DNA of 44,035 nucleotides from a virus. Positions 24,710 through 30,690 of the stretch are shown here, one piece after another. Positions within the stretch are counted from its first letter, which is position 1. Each line of letters starts with the position of its first letter. A program made the translations under genes and the position numbers. The notes beneath the pieces are model-generated. The model did no database searches, was not told where the DNA came from, and saw only the letters and a list, made by a program, of their open reading frames with translations. The stretch covers positions 1-44,035 of the IMG/VR virus record IMGVR_UViG_3300003885_000008; one strand, written 5' to 3'.

Positions 24710-25083
24710 AAGTCAGAGACAAGTCATTGAAAAAGAGAGTTGAGCTTCCCGGTAAGGAATGTCTGAAATACAAGTGCTACCAGCCCCGCCGGGTATCCCA
24801 TGCGAATGGAGGTAAATACCTGTGCGGGACGCAAAACGCTCATGGTTGCCCGGAAAAGCTGGAATACCGGGAAGAATTACTTGGCCCGGATCTCGGCCCG
24901 GATTTCACCACTCGAAGTGTCGGAGCGAATGGGAGTACGCGGCATATATTTTACACAAACAACCTGGACGGTCACAGTTTGTGTGGCCGCAGGAACGCTG
25001 ACAAAGAATTTGTTCCTTTCGAGGTCTGCGAAAAATGCAAGCTTTCCTACATCGTGCTGATGGAGAAAAATAATGAAGAATAA
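24706..25083 (+). CDS. Hypothetical Cys-rich protein of the replication operon
   Basis: A 125-residue basic protein. Cys at KECLKYKCYQ, LCGTQNAHGCPE, SLCGRR and FEVCEKCKLS may form two zinc sites; the last CEKC-containing segment near the C-terminus resembles a small phage family ending this way. AAAGGAG lies before the ATG, which overlaps the previous TGA. Function unknown. Confidence 0.6.
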   Translation: MKVRDKSLKKRVELPGKECLKYKCYQPRRVSHANGGKYLCGTQNAHGCPEKLEYREELLGPDLGPDFTTRSVGANGSTRHIFYTNNLDGHSLCGRRNADKEFVPFEVCEKCKLSYIVLMEKNNEE

Positions 25084-25294
25084 TTTAACAGGCAGGCCGG
25101 TGGAATTCCAGCTTGATAATGAAGATCTGTTTATCAAAGGCTGGTTCCTGGAATTATCGACCGATTGGGAGGAGTTTGAACAGGGAATCGGGCAAGCTCC
25201 CTGCATCTTGGTAGAAGACGAATCCGGGTATGTGCATATCTTACACTACATGGGATCCTTTCGCTTTACAGACAGGGATAAACCGGATAATTAA
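25073..25294 (+). CDS. Hypothetical acidic protein
   Basis: A 73-residue acidic protein, beta-rich (GRPVEFQLDNEDLFIKGWFL; CILVEDESGYVHILHY), overlapping the previous gene by 11 bases with GGAG at proper distance. The composition resembles small phage proteins of unknown role. Nothing more can be supported. Confidence 0.55.
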   Translation: MKNNLTGRPVEFQLDNEDLFIKGWFLELSTDWEEFEQGIGQAPCILVEDESGYVHILHYMGSFRFTDRDKPDN

Positions 25295-25333
25295 TAACTT
25301 GACAATGTTACGACAATGAGGCACTATTGATGG

Positions 25334-26128
25334 ATGAAAATAGGATACATTAAATTTTGGAGAGAATGGATGGAACCAGATAGCAGAATATGGGCGAATC
25401 CTGATTTGCTTAAAGTATGGATTTGGTGCTTAGGTAAAGCGACCTTTCATGATAAAAAATGGGTATCCCTTAAAAGCGGGCGGGGATATGTTGATGTCGA
25501 GATAAACAGGGGGCAATTTGTTTATGGGCGGCATTCCGCAGGAGAGGAAACAGGGCTTAGTCCGAGTACAATCAGGGATCGGATGAACAAATTAGAAAAG
25601 CTTGGTTTTCTCGACATCAAACCCGCCAAGCAATACTCAATAGTAACTATTTGTAATTATGAGTATTATCAGGGCAGGGAAACGGAAAGCCCGACAACCA
25701 AGACGACAACTGCGCCTATAGGCAACCGTTCACCAAACCTTATACCAACCGACACAAAGAAGAATGATAAGAAAGATAAGAATGTTAAGAAGTCTTCTCC
25801 ACTTCGTTCCGAAGACAAAGAAGATTCTTCACGTTGTTCAGAATCTCTGTGTGGTTTTGAAAAATTTTGGAAAGCCTACCCGAAGAGAAACGGAAAGCGG
25901 TTGGAGAGAAAAGCTGCCCTCACCCAATTTTCCCGTTTAAAAGAAACCGAGATTCCCTTGGTGATGGTGGCGGTCAAACATTACTCGGACTCCGGGCAGA
26001 TTCCCAAGGACGCTTTCCGCTGGCTACGGGACCGGTGTTGGGATGAGTGGCAGACTCCGGCGGTAAAGGAGCGTGAGAAAACTTCGGTTGAAAAGGCGGT
26101 AAAAGCTTTGGAGCGTAGAGGATATTGA
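25334..26128 (+). CDS. Winged-helix replication initiator-like protein
   Basis: A 264-residue protein. Residues 1-115 form a winged helix typical of phage initiators (LKVWIWCLGKATF; RGQFVYGRHSAGEETGLSPS; RDRMNKLEKLGFLDIK; IVTICNYEYYQ). A low-complexity Lys/Ser/Thr linker follows (about 118-170), then the C-terminal FEKFWKAYPKRNGKR module (residue 175 on) that many lambda O-like or helicase-recruiting proteins carry. It should recognise the origin and bring in the host helicase. Its presence beside the GTCAC array supports that reading. Confidence 0.75.
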   Translation: MKIGYIKFWREWMEPDSRIWANPDLLKVWIWCLGKATFHDKKWVSLKSGRGYVDVEINRGQFVYGRHSAGEETGLSPSTIRDRMNKLEKLGFLDIKPAKQYSIVTICNYEYYQGRETESPTTKTTTAPIGNRSPNLIPTDTKKNDKKDKNVKKSSPLRSEDKEDSSRCSESLCGFEKFWKAYPKRNGKRLERKAALTQFSRLKETEIPLVMVAVKHYSDSGQIPKDAFRWLRDRCWDEWQTPAVKEREKTSVEKAVKALERRGY

Positions 26129-26880
26129 CAAAATCGGAATTTATCCCTATCTGGTTCGAGGAGATCGGATCGCAGAATGATAACTGGTACCAGAAGGCCC
26201 ACAACGATGATGTTACAGGAAAATTCTATTCTATCGCAAGCCCCTACACAAGAGAAGTTTTCCTGAAGGCGGCTGGAATTCTCGCTGACGAAGCGCAGCC
26301 GAATGATAGAGGATTCACTCCCTGGATAACTCCCTACCAGTTTAAAAGCGCACTGGAAAGCGCAAAGCAGGTCGTAGAAGACAATAAAAGCGGCTCATGC
26401 ACGTACTGCCCTTGTTGCTGCGATACAGGGCGTATAACAGCCTCTATGGAGCAAACGAGGGAACGGTGGGAAGATATCAGAATTACCCGCCCTGATTATT
26501 TCCGGCAACTCCTGGGGAAAAGCCTGTTTACGTTGGACCGGAACGGCGATGTTACAGGCCAGAAGTATATGTTTGCCTGCGGTTGCCGGGATGTAATCGT
26601 ATCCACTTCTCAGGAGCGGACGGCGGGCAACGTCAGGAAGATGGCTAAGTTTTCCAGGTTCTTTCAGGATGAAGACGCTAAGTGTTGGTCCGTTGACGGC
26701 TGTAACCCGATTCGGGGTGACGGAAAGAACTGCTGTCCTGTTTCACCGGGGTATCATTCCGTAGTAGTTGAGGAGAGAACCCAGAAAATTAAAGCCGATC
26801 CCTATTACAAAAAGGGCTTGCGGAGACGAAAAGAAACGAATGGATACATATCCCACGCTAACGATGAGAGGAGGGTGTAA
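26125..26880 (+). CDS. Cys-rich replication-associated protein (possible loader partner)
   Basis: A 251-residue protein from TTG 26125, which has GAGG four bases upstream and overlaps the TGA of the initiator. The N-terminal half is helical; CTYCPCCCDTGRI (about residues 92-104) and FACGCRDV (about 150-157) form a Cys cluster similar to those of phage primosomal or helicase-loader-related proteins. Later Cys occur at CWSVDGCN and NCCPVS. There is no Walker motif, so it is not an AAA+ loader. Function is inferred only from the operon. Confidence 0.55.
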   Translation: MTKSEFIPIWFEEIGSQNDNWYQKAHNDDVTGKFYSIASPYTREVFLKAAGILADEAQPNDRGFTPWITPYQFKSALESAKQVVEDNKSGSCTYCPCCCDTGRITASMEQTRERWEDIRITRPDYFRQLLGKSLFTLDRNGDVTGQKYMFACGCRDVIVSTSQERTAGNVRKMAKFSRFFQDEDAKCWSVDGCNPIRGDGKNCCPVSPGYHSVVVEERTQKIKADPYYKKGLRRRKETNGYISHANDERRV

Positions 26881-26883
26881 GAT

Positions 26884-27051
26884 ATGAAAACAGGCAATAT
26901 AATCATAGGTTGCGGCGTGGCCGGGGTAGTTTTCCCGGCTCTATACCGCTTCTGGGGACACATGGACGTGGTGTGGTTGCTGGGGATCGAAGCGGCGGCC
27001 AGCTTTGTTATCCTGGTGGGAGCTTGGGCAAGGGCGAATGACCATGATTGA
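26884..27051 (+). CDS. Small two-helix membrane protein
   Basis: A 55-residue protein: MKTGNIIIGCGVAGVVFPAL forms one hydrophobic helix and VVWLLGIEAAASFVILVGAW a second, with a short polar hairpin between (YRFWGHMD) and a charged tail. The size and two-helix design fit a class II holin-like or other small phage membrane protein. The AGGAGGG before the start supports translation. It is not next to an endolysin, so lysis is only one possibility. Confidence 0.55.
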   Translation: MKTGNIIIGCGVAGVVFPALYRFWGHMDVVWLLGIEAAASFVILVGAWARANDHD

Positions 27052-27247
27052 AACAGACGAGGAAGCGGCTTGCCGTATTTTCCACACGGACAGCACCATT
27101 GAGCTTAGGAAGCGGCTTGAGCAAGGCAAGTGCGGAAGGGTGAAGCCCGCTTGCAGGCAGGATGACTGGTATAAGTTCGATCGGGAAGACGATATGAGAA
27201 TGGGGCTGTGGCCAAACGAAGAGGATGGCATAATGGGGGAGGAATAG
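27038..27247 (+). CDS. Hypothetical protein, end of replication operon
   Basis: A 69-residue protein from ATG 27038 (AAGGGCGA upstream), overlapping the membrane-protein gene by 14 bases. Pattern: MTMIETDEEAACRIFHTDST, then GKCGRVKPACRQDDW and an acidic end. Two Cys might bind metal. No known domain. Confidence 0.5.
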   Translation: MTMIETDEEAACRIFHTDSTIELRKRLEQGKCGRVKPACRQDDWYKFDREDDMRMGLWPNEEDGIMGEE

Positions 27248-27252
27248 AATCC

Positions 27253-27314
27253 ACAGTCTGAAAATTAGCTGGTAATCAGACTACGCCAGGCTATTGTTGC
27301 ATATTTCAGACTGT
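27253..27314. promoter_or_regulatory. Competing inverted repeats (AGTCTGA family)
   Basis: ACAGTCTGAAA (27253-27263) pairs perfectly with TTTCAGACTGT (27304-27314). Its core AGTCTGA (27255-27261) can instead pair with TCAGACT (27276-27282). The two stems exclude each other, the layout of an attenuator, just upstream of a terminator-like hairpin. Confidence 0.45.
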
Positions 27315-27325
27315 AGGGGGGGAAG

Positions 27326-27359
27326 GCCGGGCAAGTGAGGCTTACCCGGCTTATACTTT
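27326..27359 (+). terminator. Terminator-like hairpin at the end of the replication operon
   Basis: GCCGGG (27326-27331) pairs with CCCGGC (27345-27350), with inner AAG/CTT pairs, followed by TTATACTTT. The T-run is weak. It lies between convergent operons, where a terminator is expected. Confidence 0.55.
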
Positions 27360-27522
27360 AACCTACGGCCACGTCAGGCCAGTCTAAACTATACTTCTGT
27401 AATCTGCCGACAGCCTCCTCTACCAGCAATTCGGTTACATCCTCCATGTAGAAAGCTTCCAGAACTTCCCGGATGTCTCCCCGGGTAATTTGGATTATGA
27501 TTTCTGTGTCGTCGTTTTTCAC
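27358..27522 (-). CDS. Hypothetical 54-residue protein, GTG start
   Basis: Reverse-strand reading gives MKNDDTEIIIQITRGDIREV, then LEAFYMEDVTELLVEEAVGR and an end in DWPDVAVG. GGAG is seven bases before GTG 27522. Acidic alpha/beta protein, last gene of the accessory operon. No known family. Confidence 0.55.
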   Translation of the reverse strand: MKNDDTEIIIQITRGDIREVLEAFYMEDVTELLVEEAVGRLQKYSLDWPDVAVG

Positions 27523-27524
27523 AA

Positions 27525-27653
27525 TTATTCTCCTATCCGTTTAAAGGTTTCATCGATCAGCCTGTTCGAGATCGCCAGGCCGATTCCAAGGCTCACCCCG
27601 GCGATAAACACCAGGGTGAGCGAGACTGCTATCATGAGGTTCAGGTTTGGCAT
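27525..27653 (-). CDS. Single-pass membrane peptide, 42 residues
   Basis: MPNLNLMIAVSLTLVFIAGV and SLGIGLAI form one hydrophobic helix; the tail SNRLIDETFKRIGE is charged. A perfect AGGAGG lies at the right distance from ATG 27653. Part of a run of tiny membrane proteins here. Confidence 0.6.
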   Translation of the reverse strand: MPNLNLMIAVSLTLVFIAGVSLGIGLAISNRLIDETFKRIGE

Positions 27654-27666
27654 GGGGGTTCCTCCT

Positions 27667-27795
27667 TCATGGAATTAACCAGCATTCGCAGGGCAAGCAC
27701 AGGCATTCGCAGCAGTGCCAGCCCGCCGGGCTATATTCAATGCTCATAATAGCCACAATCATGAGGATTAACAGGAAATATTTCTTTTTTAACAT
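27667..27795 (-). CDS. Cys-rich membrane-anchored micro-protein, 42 residues
   Basis: MLKKKYFLLILMIVAIMSIE is a classic signal or anchor helix (three Lys, then hydrophobic), followed by SPAGWHCCECLCLPCECW, six Cys in 15 residues. GGAGG precedes ATG 27795. The Cys cluster would lie outside the membrane if the helix is an anchor. Role unknown. Confidence 0.6.
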   Translation of the reverse strand: MLKKKYFLLILMIVAIMSIEYSPAGWHCCECLCLPCECWLIP

Positions 27796-27798
27796 TTC

Positions 27799-28002
27799 TT
27801 AGCCCTCCAAGCATCGAATGAATGATTCCTGGTTCGCCAGGTCATCGTTGAAGCTGGCGGTTATCCGGGCGATGAGAACGGCTTTATCTTTTCTCCCGGC
27901 ATCGCTTACCGGTCTCGATGTCAGTTCAGCTCTCACCCACGACCGGTTACCATTCAAAAACGACTCCCGGATCTCCTTTTCCCATAATGTAAGTTCGATC
28001 AT
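27799..28002 (-). CDS. Hypothetical 67-residue protein
   Basis: From ATG 28002 with AGGAGGT upstream: MIELTLWEKEIRESFLNGNR, WVRAELTSRPVSDAGRKDKA, then ARITASFNDDLANQESFI. The longer frame to 28050 lacks support. Alpha/beta style, no motif recognised. Confidence 0.55.
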   Translation of the reverse strand: MIELTLWEKEIRESFLNGNRSWVRAELTSRPVSDAGRKDKAVLIARITASFNDDLANQESFIRCLEG

Positions 28003-28069
28003 TTCGTTACCTCCTATCGCATGATGTTGTAGCCACATTCTTTTCAGCACTACTCCCGCAAGCTTTTAT

Positions 28070-28243
28070 TTACTCCTCTTCCTGGCCTACGCTTATTTTC
28101 CCTTCACCCACCGCCACCGCAGCGAATAAACTGCAAAACGCTATGAAGACGCTGTTTGTGTAATAGGTCACGCCGCTCCCTAGTACACAGACGGCCACAA
28201 CCATAATGGCTTTCATCATCATAAAATGCTTGGTTTCAGTCAT
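28070..28243 (-). CDS. Small two-helix membrane protein
   Basis: A 57-residue protein: MMMKAIMVVAVCVLGSGV and NSVFIAFCSLFAAVAVG are hydrophobic helices joined by a short loop; the acidic end (VGQEEE) suggests a cytoplasmic tail. GTGGAG precedes ATG 28243. Holin-like in size only; one of several such genes in the block. Confidence 0.6.
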   Translation of the reverse strand: MTETKHFMMMKAIMVVAVCVLGSGVTYYTNSVFIAFCSLFAAVAVGEGKISVGQEEE

Positions 28244-28258
28244 GATTTTTTCTCCACT

Positions 28259-28420
28259 TCAACGGCTACCTGCCCTTGTTCCGTCCATTCTCATCATAAG
28301 AGATAAATAAACCATATTGTCAACGCCAGACAGATGTTTAAAATTGCCGCTTTCCACCAGAGTTTCCATAGTCACGAACCGATATTTGAAAGGATCACGA
28401 TTTTTCAATCTCTTTCTCAT
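28259..28420 (-). CDS. Hypothetical basic protein
   Basis: A 53-residue basic protein (MRKRLKNRDPFKYRFVTMET) from ATG 28420 with GAAGGAAAG upstream; a GTG at 28462 would add 14 residues. First gene after the tandem dyad repeats, which are therefore probably its control region. No recognised motif. Confidence 0.5.
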   Translation of the reverse strand: MRKRLKNRDPFKYRFVTMETLVESGNFKHLSGVDNMVYLSLMMRMDGTRAGSR

Positions 28421-28470
28421 TTTCTTTCCTTCATCAATATATGGTGTAATAAAATTAGACACCCCAATCG

Positions 28471-28548
28471 TTATAGCCTGATTCCGACCTACTTATAGCC
28501 TGAAATCAGGCCACTACGATCTGTTATAGCCTGAAATCAGGCCACTAC
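28471..28548. promoter_or_regulatory. Tandem operator-like direct repeats
   Basis: A 25-base unit is repeated exactly at 28493-28517 and 28524-28548, and a degraded copy lies at 28471-28492. Each full unit contains the dyad GCCTGA-AA-TCAGGC, and on the minus strand each ends GGCTATAA, like a -10 box. It lies directly upstream of the leftward small-gene group, the place for a promoter with cooperative repressor sites. Confidence 0.6.
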
Positions 28549-28602
28549 AGCCCCCTATTTGTATTTATACAATCCTTAAGTGGCGGAGCCGTCTTTCTCC
28601 GA

Positions 28603-28950
28603 TTATAAAATCAAAAGCTCATACTCTCCTGATCTCCTTCCTTTTTGTTTATGGTGGATAACTTTGATAAAATCCCATGACTCAAGATCGTCAATACCGT
28701 CCCACCAAGCTGTCTTAGATATCTTATAGATGTGGGGCTTGCCTGGACGAGGAGCCGGACATTTTACGGTCTTGCCGGTAGAGCGGAGTTTGCCGAGCAG
28801 GATTGTATAGGTTGCCTGAGAGGTGAGACGGAGCTTATGCCAGTCCTGATGATCGGTAATATTATCAGTGAGACCAACCCAGCTTGCGCCTGCCCGGTTG
28901 AGGCTGGCTTTATGGCGGAAAAAAGGGTGTTTTATTTTGTCTGAGGCCAT
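28603..28950 (-). CDS. Hypothetical basic protein
   Basis: A 115-residue basic protein: MASDKIKHPFFRHKASLNRA, then LRLTSQATYTILLGKLRSTG, a Pro-rich CPAPRPGKPHIYKI segment and a charged end. The middle could hold a helix-turn-helix, and the gene lies just upstream of the tandem dyad repeats, so an autoregulator is possible. The start has no strong ribosome site. No family assigned. Confidence 0.5.
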   Translation of the reverse strand: MASDKIKHPFFRHKASLNRAGASWVGLTDNITDHQDWHKLRLTSQATYTILLGKLRSTGKTVKCPAPRPGKPHIYKISKTAWWDGIDDLESWDFIKVIHHKQKGRRSGEYELLIL

Positions 28951-28982
28951 TAGAACACCGCTACTACTCGGTTATAGTGGCT

Positions 28983-29011
28983 GGCCGGGCAGTAGTAGGA
29001 GCTACCCGGCC
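28983..29011. terminator. GC-rich hairpin, possible terminator or processing site
   Basis: GGCCGGG (28983-28989) pairs with CCCGGCC (29005-29011). The arms match the hairpin at 27326-27350, though the loop differs. No T-run follows on either strand. It lies in a 129-base gap with no gene. Confidence 0.4.
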
Positions 29012-29079
29012 TCACGGAACTGCAACCCCCGCAATCGCCACCAGATGAATTACCAGTATACACCCGCCGAACAAACAGG

Positions 29080-29265
29080 TCAATTCCCCGAATAAATCCC
29101 CCTAACCACGGCCCCAACCCTGTTGTCCCGGGTGAGTATCATATACTCGTTGTGCTGGAACCCAAAACCCCAACCGTCAGCACGGGCTTCTTGGATTGAG
29201 TCATATTCGGTATGCGCTTTAAAAGTGATTCGTGGCGTTTCTATTTTGATCTCTATGTGTTTCAT
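29080..29265 (-). CDS. Hypothetical 61-residue protein
   Basis: From ATG 29265 (AAGGAG upstream): MKHIEIKIETPRITFKAHTE, then DSIQEARADGWGFGFQ and strands to the end. Small beta-alpha-beta protein. Its ATG overlaps the stop of the ribbon-helix-helix gene (ATGA), so both are made together. Confidence 0.55.
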   Translation of the reverse strand: MKHIEIKIETPRITFKAHTEYDSIQEARADGWGFGFQHNEYMILTRDNRVGAVVRGIYSGN

Positions 29266-29429
29266 CGCTTTGTCTCCTTCTCTATACGCCGTTGCTTCTC
29301 CAACCAACCGTCAATCAATTGCTTCACCACGGATGACATGGTTGTATGTCTCAACCCAGAATAATGCCTCAAATCCGCCTTCATAGACGGAGGGAGTTTG
29401 ATTAGTAATATTTCAGTCAGTTTTTCCAT
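29262..29429 (-). CDS. Ribbon-helix-helix protein (Arc/MetJ-like)
   Basis: A 55-residue protein: strand TEILLIKLPP, helix SMKADLRHYSGLRH, then MSSVVKQLIDGWLEKQRR. The strand-helix-helix layout and the Ser at the N-cap of helix B fit DNA-binding ribbon-helix-helix dimers. GGAG precedes ATG 29429. A good candidate to bind one of the dyads at 28471-28548 or 30505-30526. Confidence 0.7.
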   Translation of the reverse strand: MEKLTEILLIKLPPSMKADLRHYSGLRHTTMSSVVKQLIDGWLEKQRRIEKETKR

Positions 29430-29769
29430 TTTTTTTAAACTCCTTTTGTTTCAGGTAAAAATCCGAAGCCAGCACCGTCAAGGAACTGCCCTCGTCAATA
29501 ATAAAAACTTCAGCCATTCCGTTTTTGTAGTGTCCCCTGACAGCCACCAGGCCATAAGGGGCCAGTTCGTTTGATATGGCAAAGTGGGAGGCTTTCGGAA
29601 TGCTTAATTGTCTGATCGCCTGTTTTATCGCCTCACCTGGGCAAAAAGCAACTTCCTTTCCTTGCTCGATGGTTTCCCAGCTTAGGCGGTTAAACATCCC
29701 TGAAAGGCTGGTTTTTTGCCCCTCAGTGCTGTTATATTCGGAGCCTACGTTTGTCCACGTTCTTTCCAT
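29413..29769 (-). CDS. Hypothetical protein
   Basis: A 118-residue protein: helical N-terminal half (MFNRLSWETIEQGKEVAFCP, AIKQAIRQLSIPKASH), then strands LVAVRGHYKNG and AEVFIIDEGSSLTVLA. AAGGAT lies before ATG 29769 and its end overlaps the ribbon-helix-helix gene. No domain recognised. Confidence 0.55.
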   Translation of the reverse strand: MERTWTNVGSEYNSTEGQKTSLSGMFNRLSWETIEQGKEVAFCPGEAIKQAIRQLSIPKASHFAISNELAPYGLVAVRGHYKNGMAEVFIIDEGSSLTVLASDFYLKQKEFKKNGKTD

Positions 29770-29771
29770 GA

Positions 29772-29993
29772 TTATTTATCCTTTTTGGCTAAAGATTTCT
29801 CACACCGCTTGCAGAGCACATACCCGGCTTTCCGGGCTTCCTCGATGCTCTCAAAGGTCTTGGTGCAAGCTTTGCAAGTAGCCCACCGGCAAGTTTCCAC
29901 GTGGAACTTTTTGCTCTTGGTATTACCGTGAAAAGCTGCAAAAGCCGGGCTGGTAAATAAGGCGAAAATTAAAATTAAAGCTGCTTTCTTCAT
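29772..29993 (-). CDS. Secreted Ada-like zinc-binding protein
   Basis: A 73-residue protein with a signal peptide MKKAALILIFALFTSPAFA and cleavage probably after residue 19. The mature part matches the zinc domain of Ada (the metal-binding fold also used in small exported bacterial proteins): FHGNTKSKKFHVETCRWATC, EEARKAGYVLCKRC, with C35, C40, C61 and C64 as possible ligands. Such domains bind DNA in Ada, but a secreted 50-residue copy would act outside the cytoplasm. AAGGAAAG precedes the ATG. Confidence 0.75.
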   Translation of the reverse strand: MKKAALILIFALFTSPAFAAFHGNTKSKKFHVETCRWATCKACTKTFESIEEARKAGYVLCKRCEKSLAKKDK

Positions 29994-29995
29994 GA

Positions 29996-30163
29996 TTACT
30001 TTCCTTTTTTAATGAAATATTCGATTCTTTCAATACTGCTTTTCAAGGAAGAATATAATAGAATTGCGTGACCAGAATAGTAGGATTTCCACAAATCATC
30101 AGCATCCTTTTTGAACAGCAGGTATGAGGATCTGTCCGATCCTCGGTATCTTGTCGTTATCAT
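29996..30163 (-). CDS. Hypothetical 55-residue protein
   Basis: Reverse-strand reading gives MITTRYRGSDRSSYLLFKKD, then a helical stretch HAILLYSSLKSSIERIEYFI. AAGGAG precedes ATG 30163. The TAA lies in the ribosome-site region of the Ada-like gene. Function unknown. Confidence 0.55.
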   Translation of the reverse strand: MITTRYRGSDRSSYLLFKKDADDLWKSYYSGHAILLYSSLKSSIERIEYFIKKGK

Positions 30164-30175
30164 TTCTCTATCTCC

Positions 30176-30364
30176 TTAAATCTCAAAATCATTACCAAAA
30201 TCATTGACGTTTAAATAATGATCAATAATTTCGTTCCGCATAAAATCAGGCGTATCCTCCTCAATTGTGGAATCTTTTATCAGAACCTTTAAAAGTGATG
30301 CTCTGATTTCTTCTTGTGCGTTCTCTTGCAAATCCTGATAATTTATTCTAATAGATATTTTCAT
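30176..30364 (-). CDS. Hypothetical acidic protein, first gene of the accessory operon
   Basis: A 62-residue acidic protein, MKISIRINYQDLQENAQEEI with strand then helix, then RNEIIDHYLNVNDFGND. First reading frame after the strong promoter at 30518-30490. No known family. Confidence 0.55.
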   Translation of the reverse strand: MKISIRINYQDLQENAQEEIRASLLKVLIKDSTIEEDTPDFMRNEIIDHYLNVNDFGNDFEI

Positions 30365-30489
30365 TCTCTCAATCCCACCATATTAATTGACGTTGGACTC
30401 TCACTAACACTTTTGTACGAGCTTTCACGATTGCAAGCAATTCATCCTCTCTTACCCCCTTTCAGGTAATTAATACTGAATATATCTAT

Positions 30490-30518
30490 AGTATATATTG
30501 GGTTAATAAGGTTGTCAA
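30490..30518 (-). promoter_or_regulatory. Strong sigma-70-type promoter of the accessory operon
   Basis: Minus strand TTGACA (30518-30513), 17-base spacer, TATACT (30495-30490), the same boxes as the left early promoter. It reads toward the gene at 30364 across a 125-base leader without an obvious gene. Confidence 0.85.
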
Positions 30519-30526
30519 CCCTTATT
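30505..30526. promoter_or_regulatory. Dyad operator over the -35 box
   Basis: AATAAGG (30505-30511) and CCTTATT (30520-30526) flank TTGTCAAC, so a symmetric site covers the -35 of the accessory promoter. A repressor here would block RNA polymerase. Candidate binders are the two ribbon-helix-helix proteins. Confidence 0.55.
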
Positions 30527-30599
30527 TTAAATAAAATGTATTTATCGGGTATTTATTTTTAATTAACTTCTCTAGGTCCTACTCTACCAAGCCAAAGCG

Positions 30600-30680
30600 T
30601 GAGCCAGTTGCAAAGCATGAGCCAAAATGCTATCCTTGATAATAGATTGAGCCAAAAATACTGAGCCAAAGCATGAGCCA
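30600..30680 (+). repeat. TGAGCCA repeat array, candidate packaging site
   Basis: TGAGCCA occurs at 30600, 30618, 30648, 30662 and 30674; inverted copies (TGGCTCA) occur inside the next gene at 30927 and 30950. The array lies in a 326-base gap directly before the putative small terminase gene, where pac or cos recognition sites commonly lie. No other gene was seen in this gap. Confidence 0.6.
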
Positions 30681-30690
30681 CGGAGTATCC

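Noticed and set aside
25299-25327. TTGACA ahead of the initiator gene as a promoter
   Set aside because: No -10-like hexamer lies 16-18 bases away, and a start would be too near the ATG.
26884-27051. Calling this two-helix protein a holin
   Set aside because: Size and helices fit, but there is no endolysin nearby and many phage membrane proteins look alike.
30673-30690. ATG 30673 as the small terminase start
   Set aside because: It lies within a TGAGCCA repeat and lacks a ribosome site; ATG 30691 has CGGAG.
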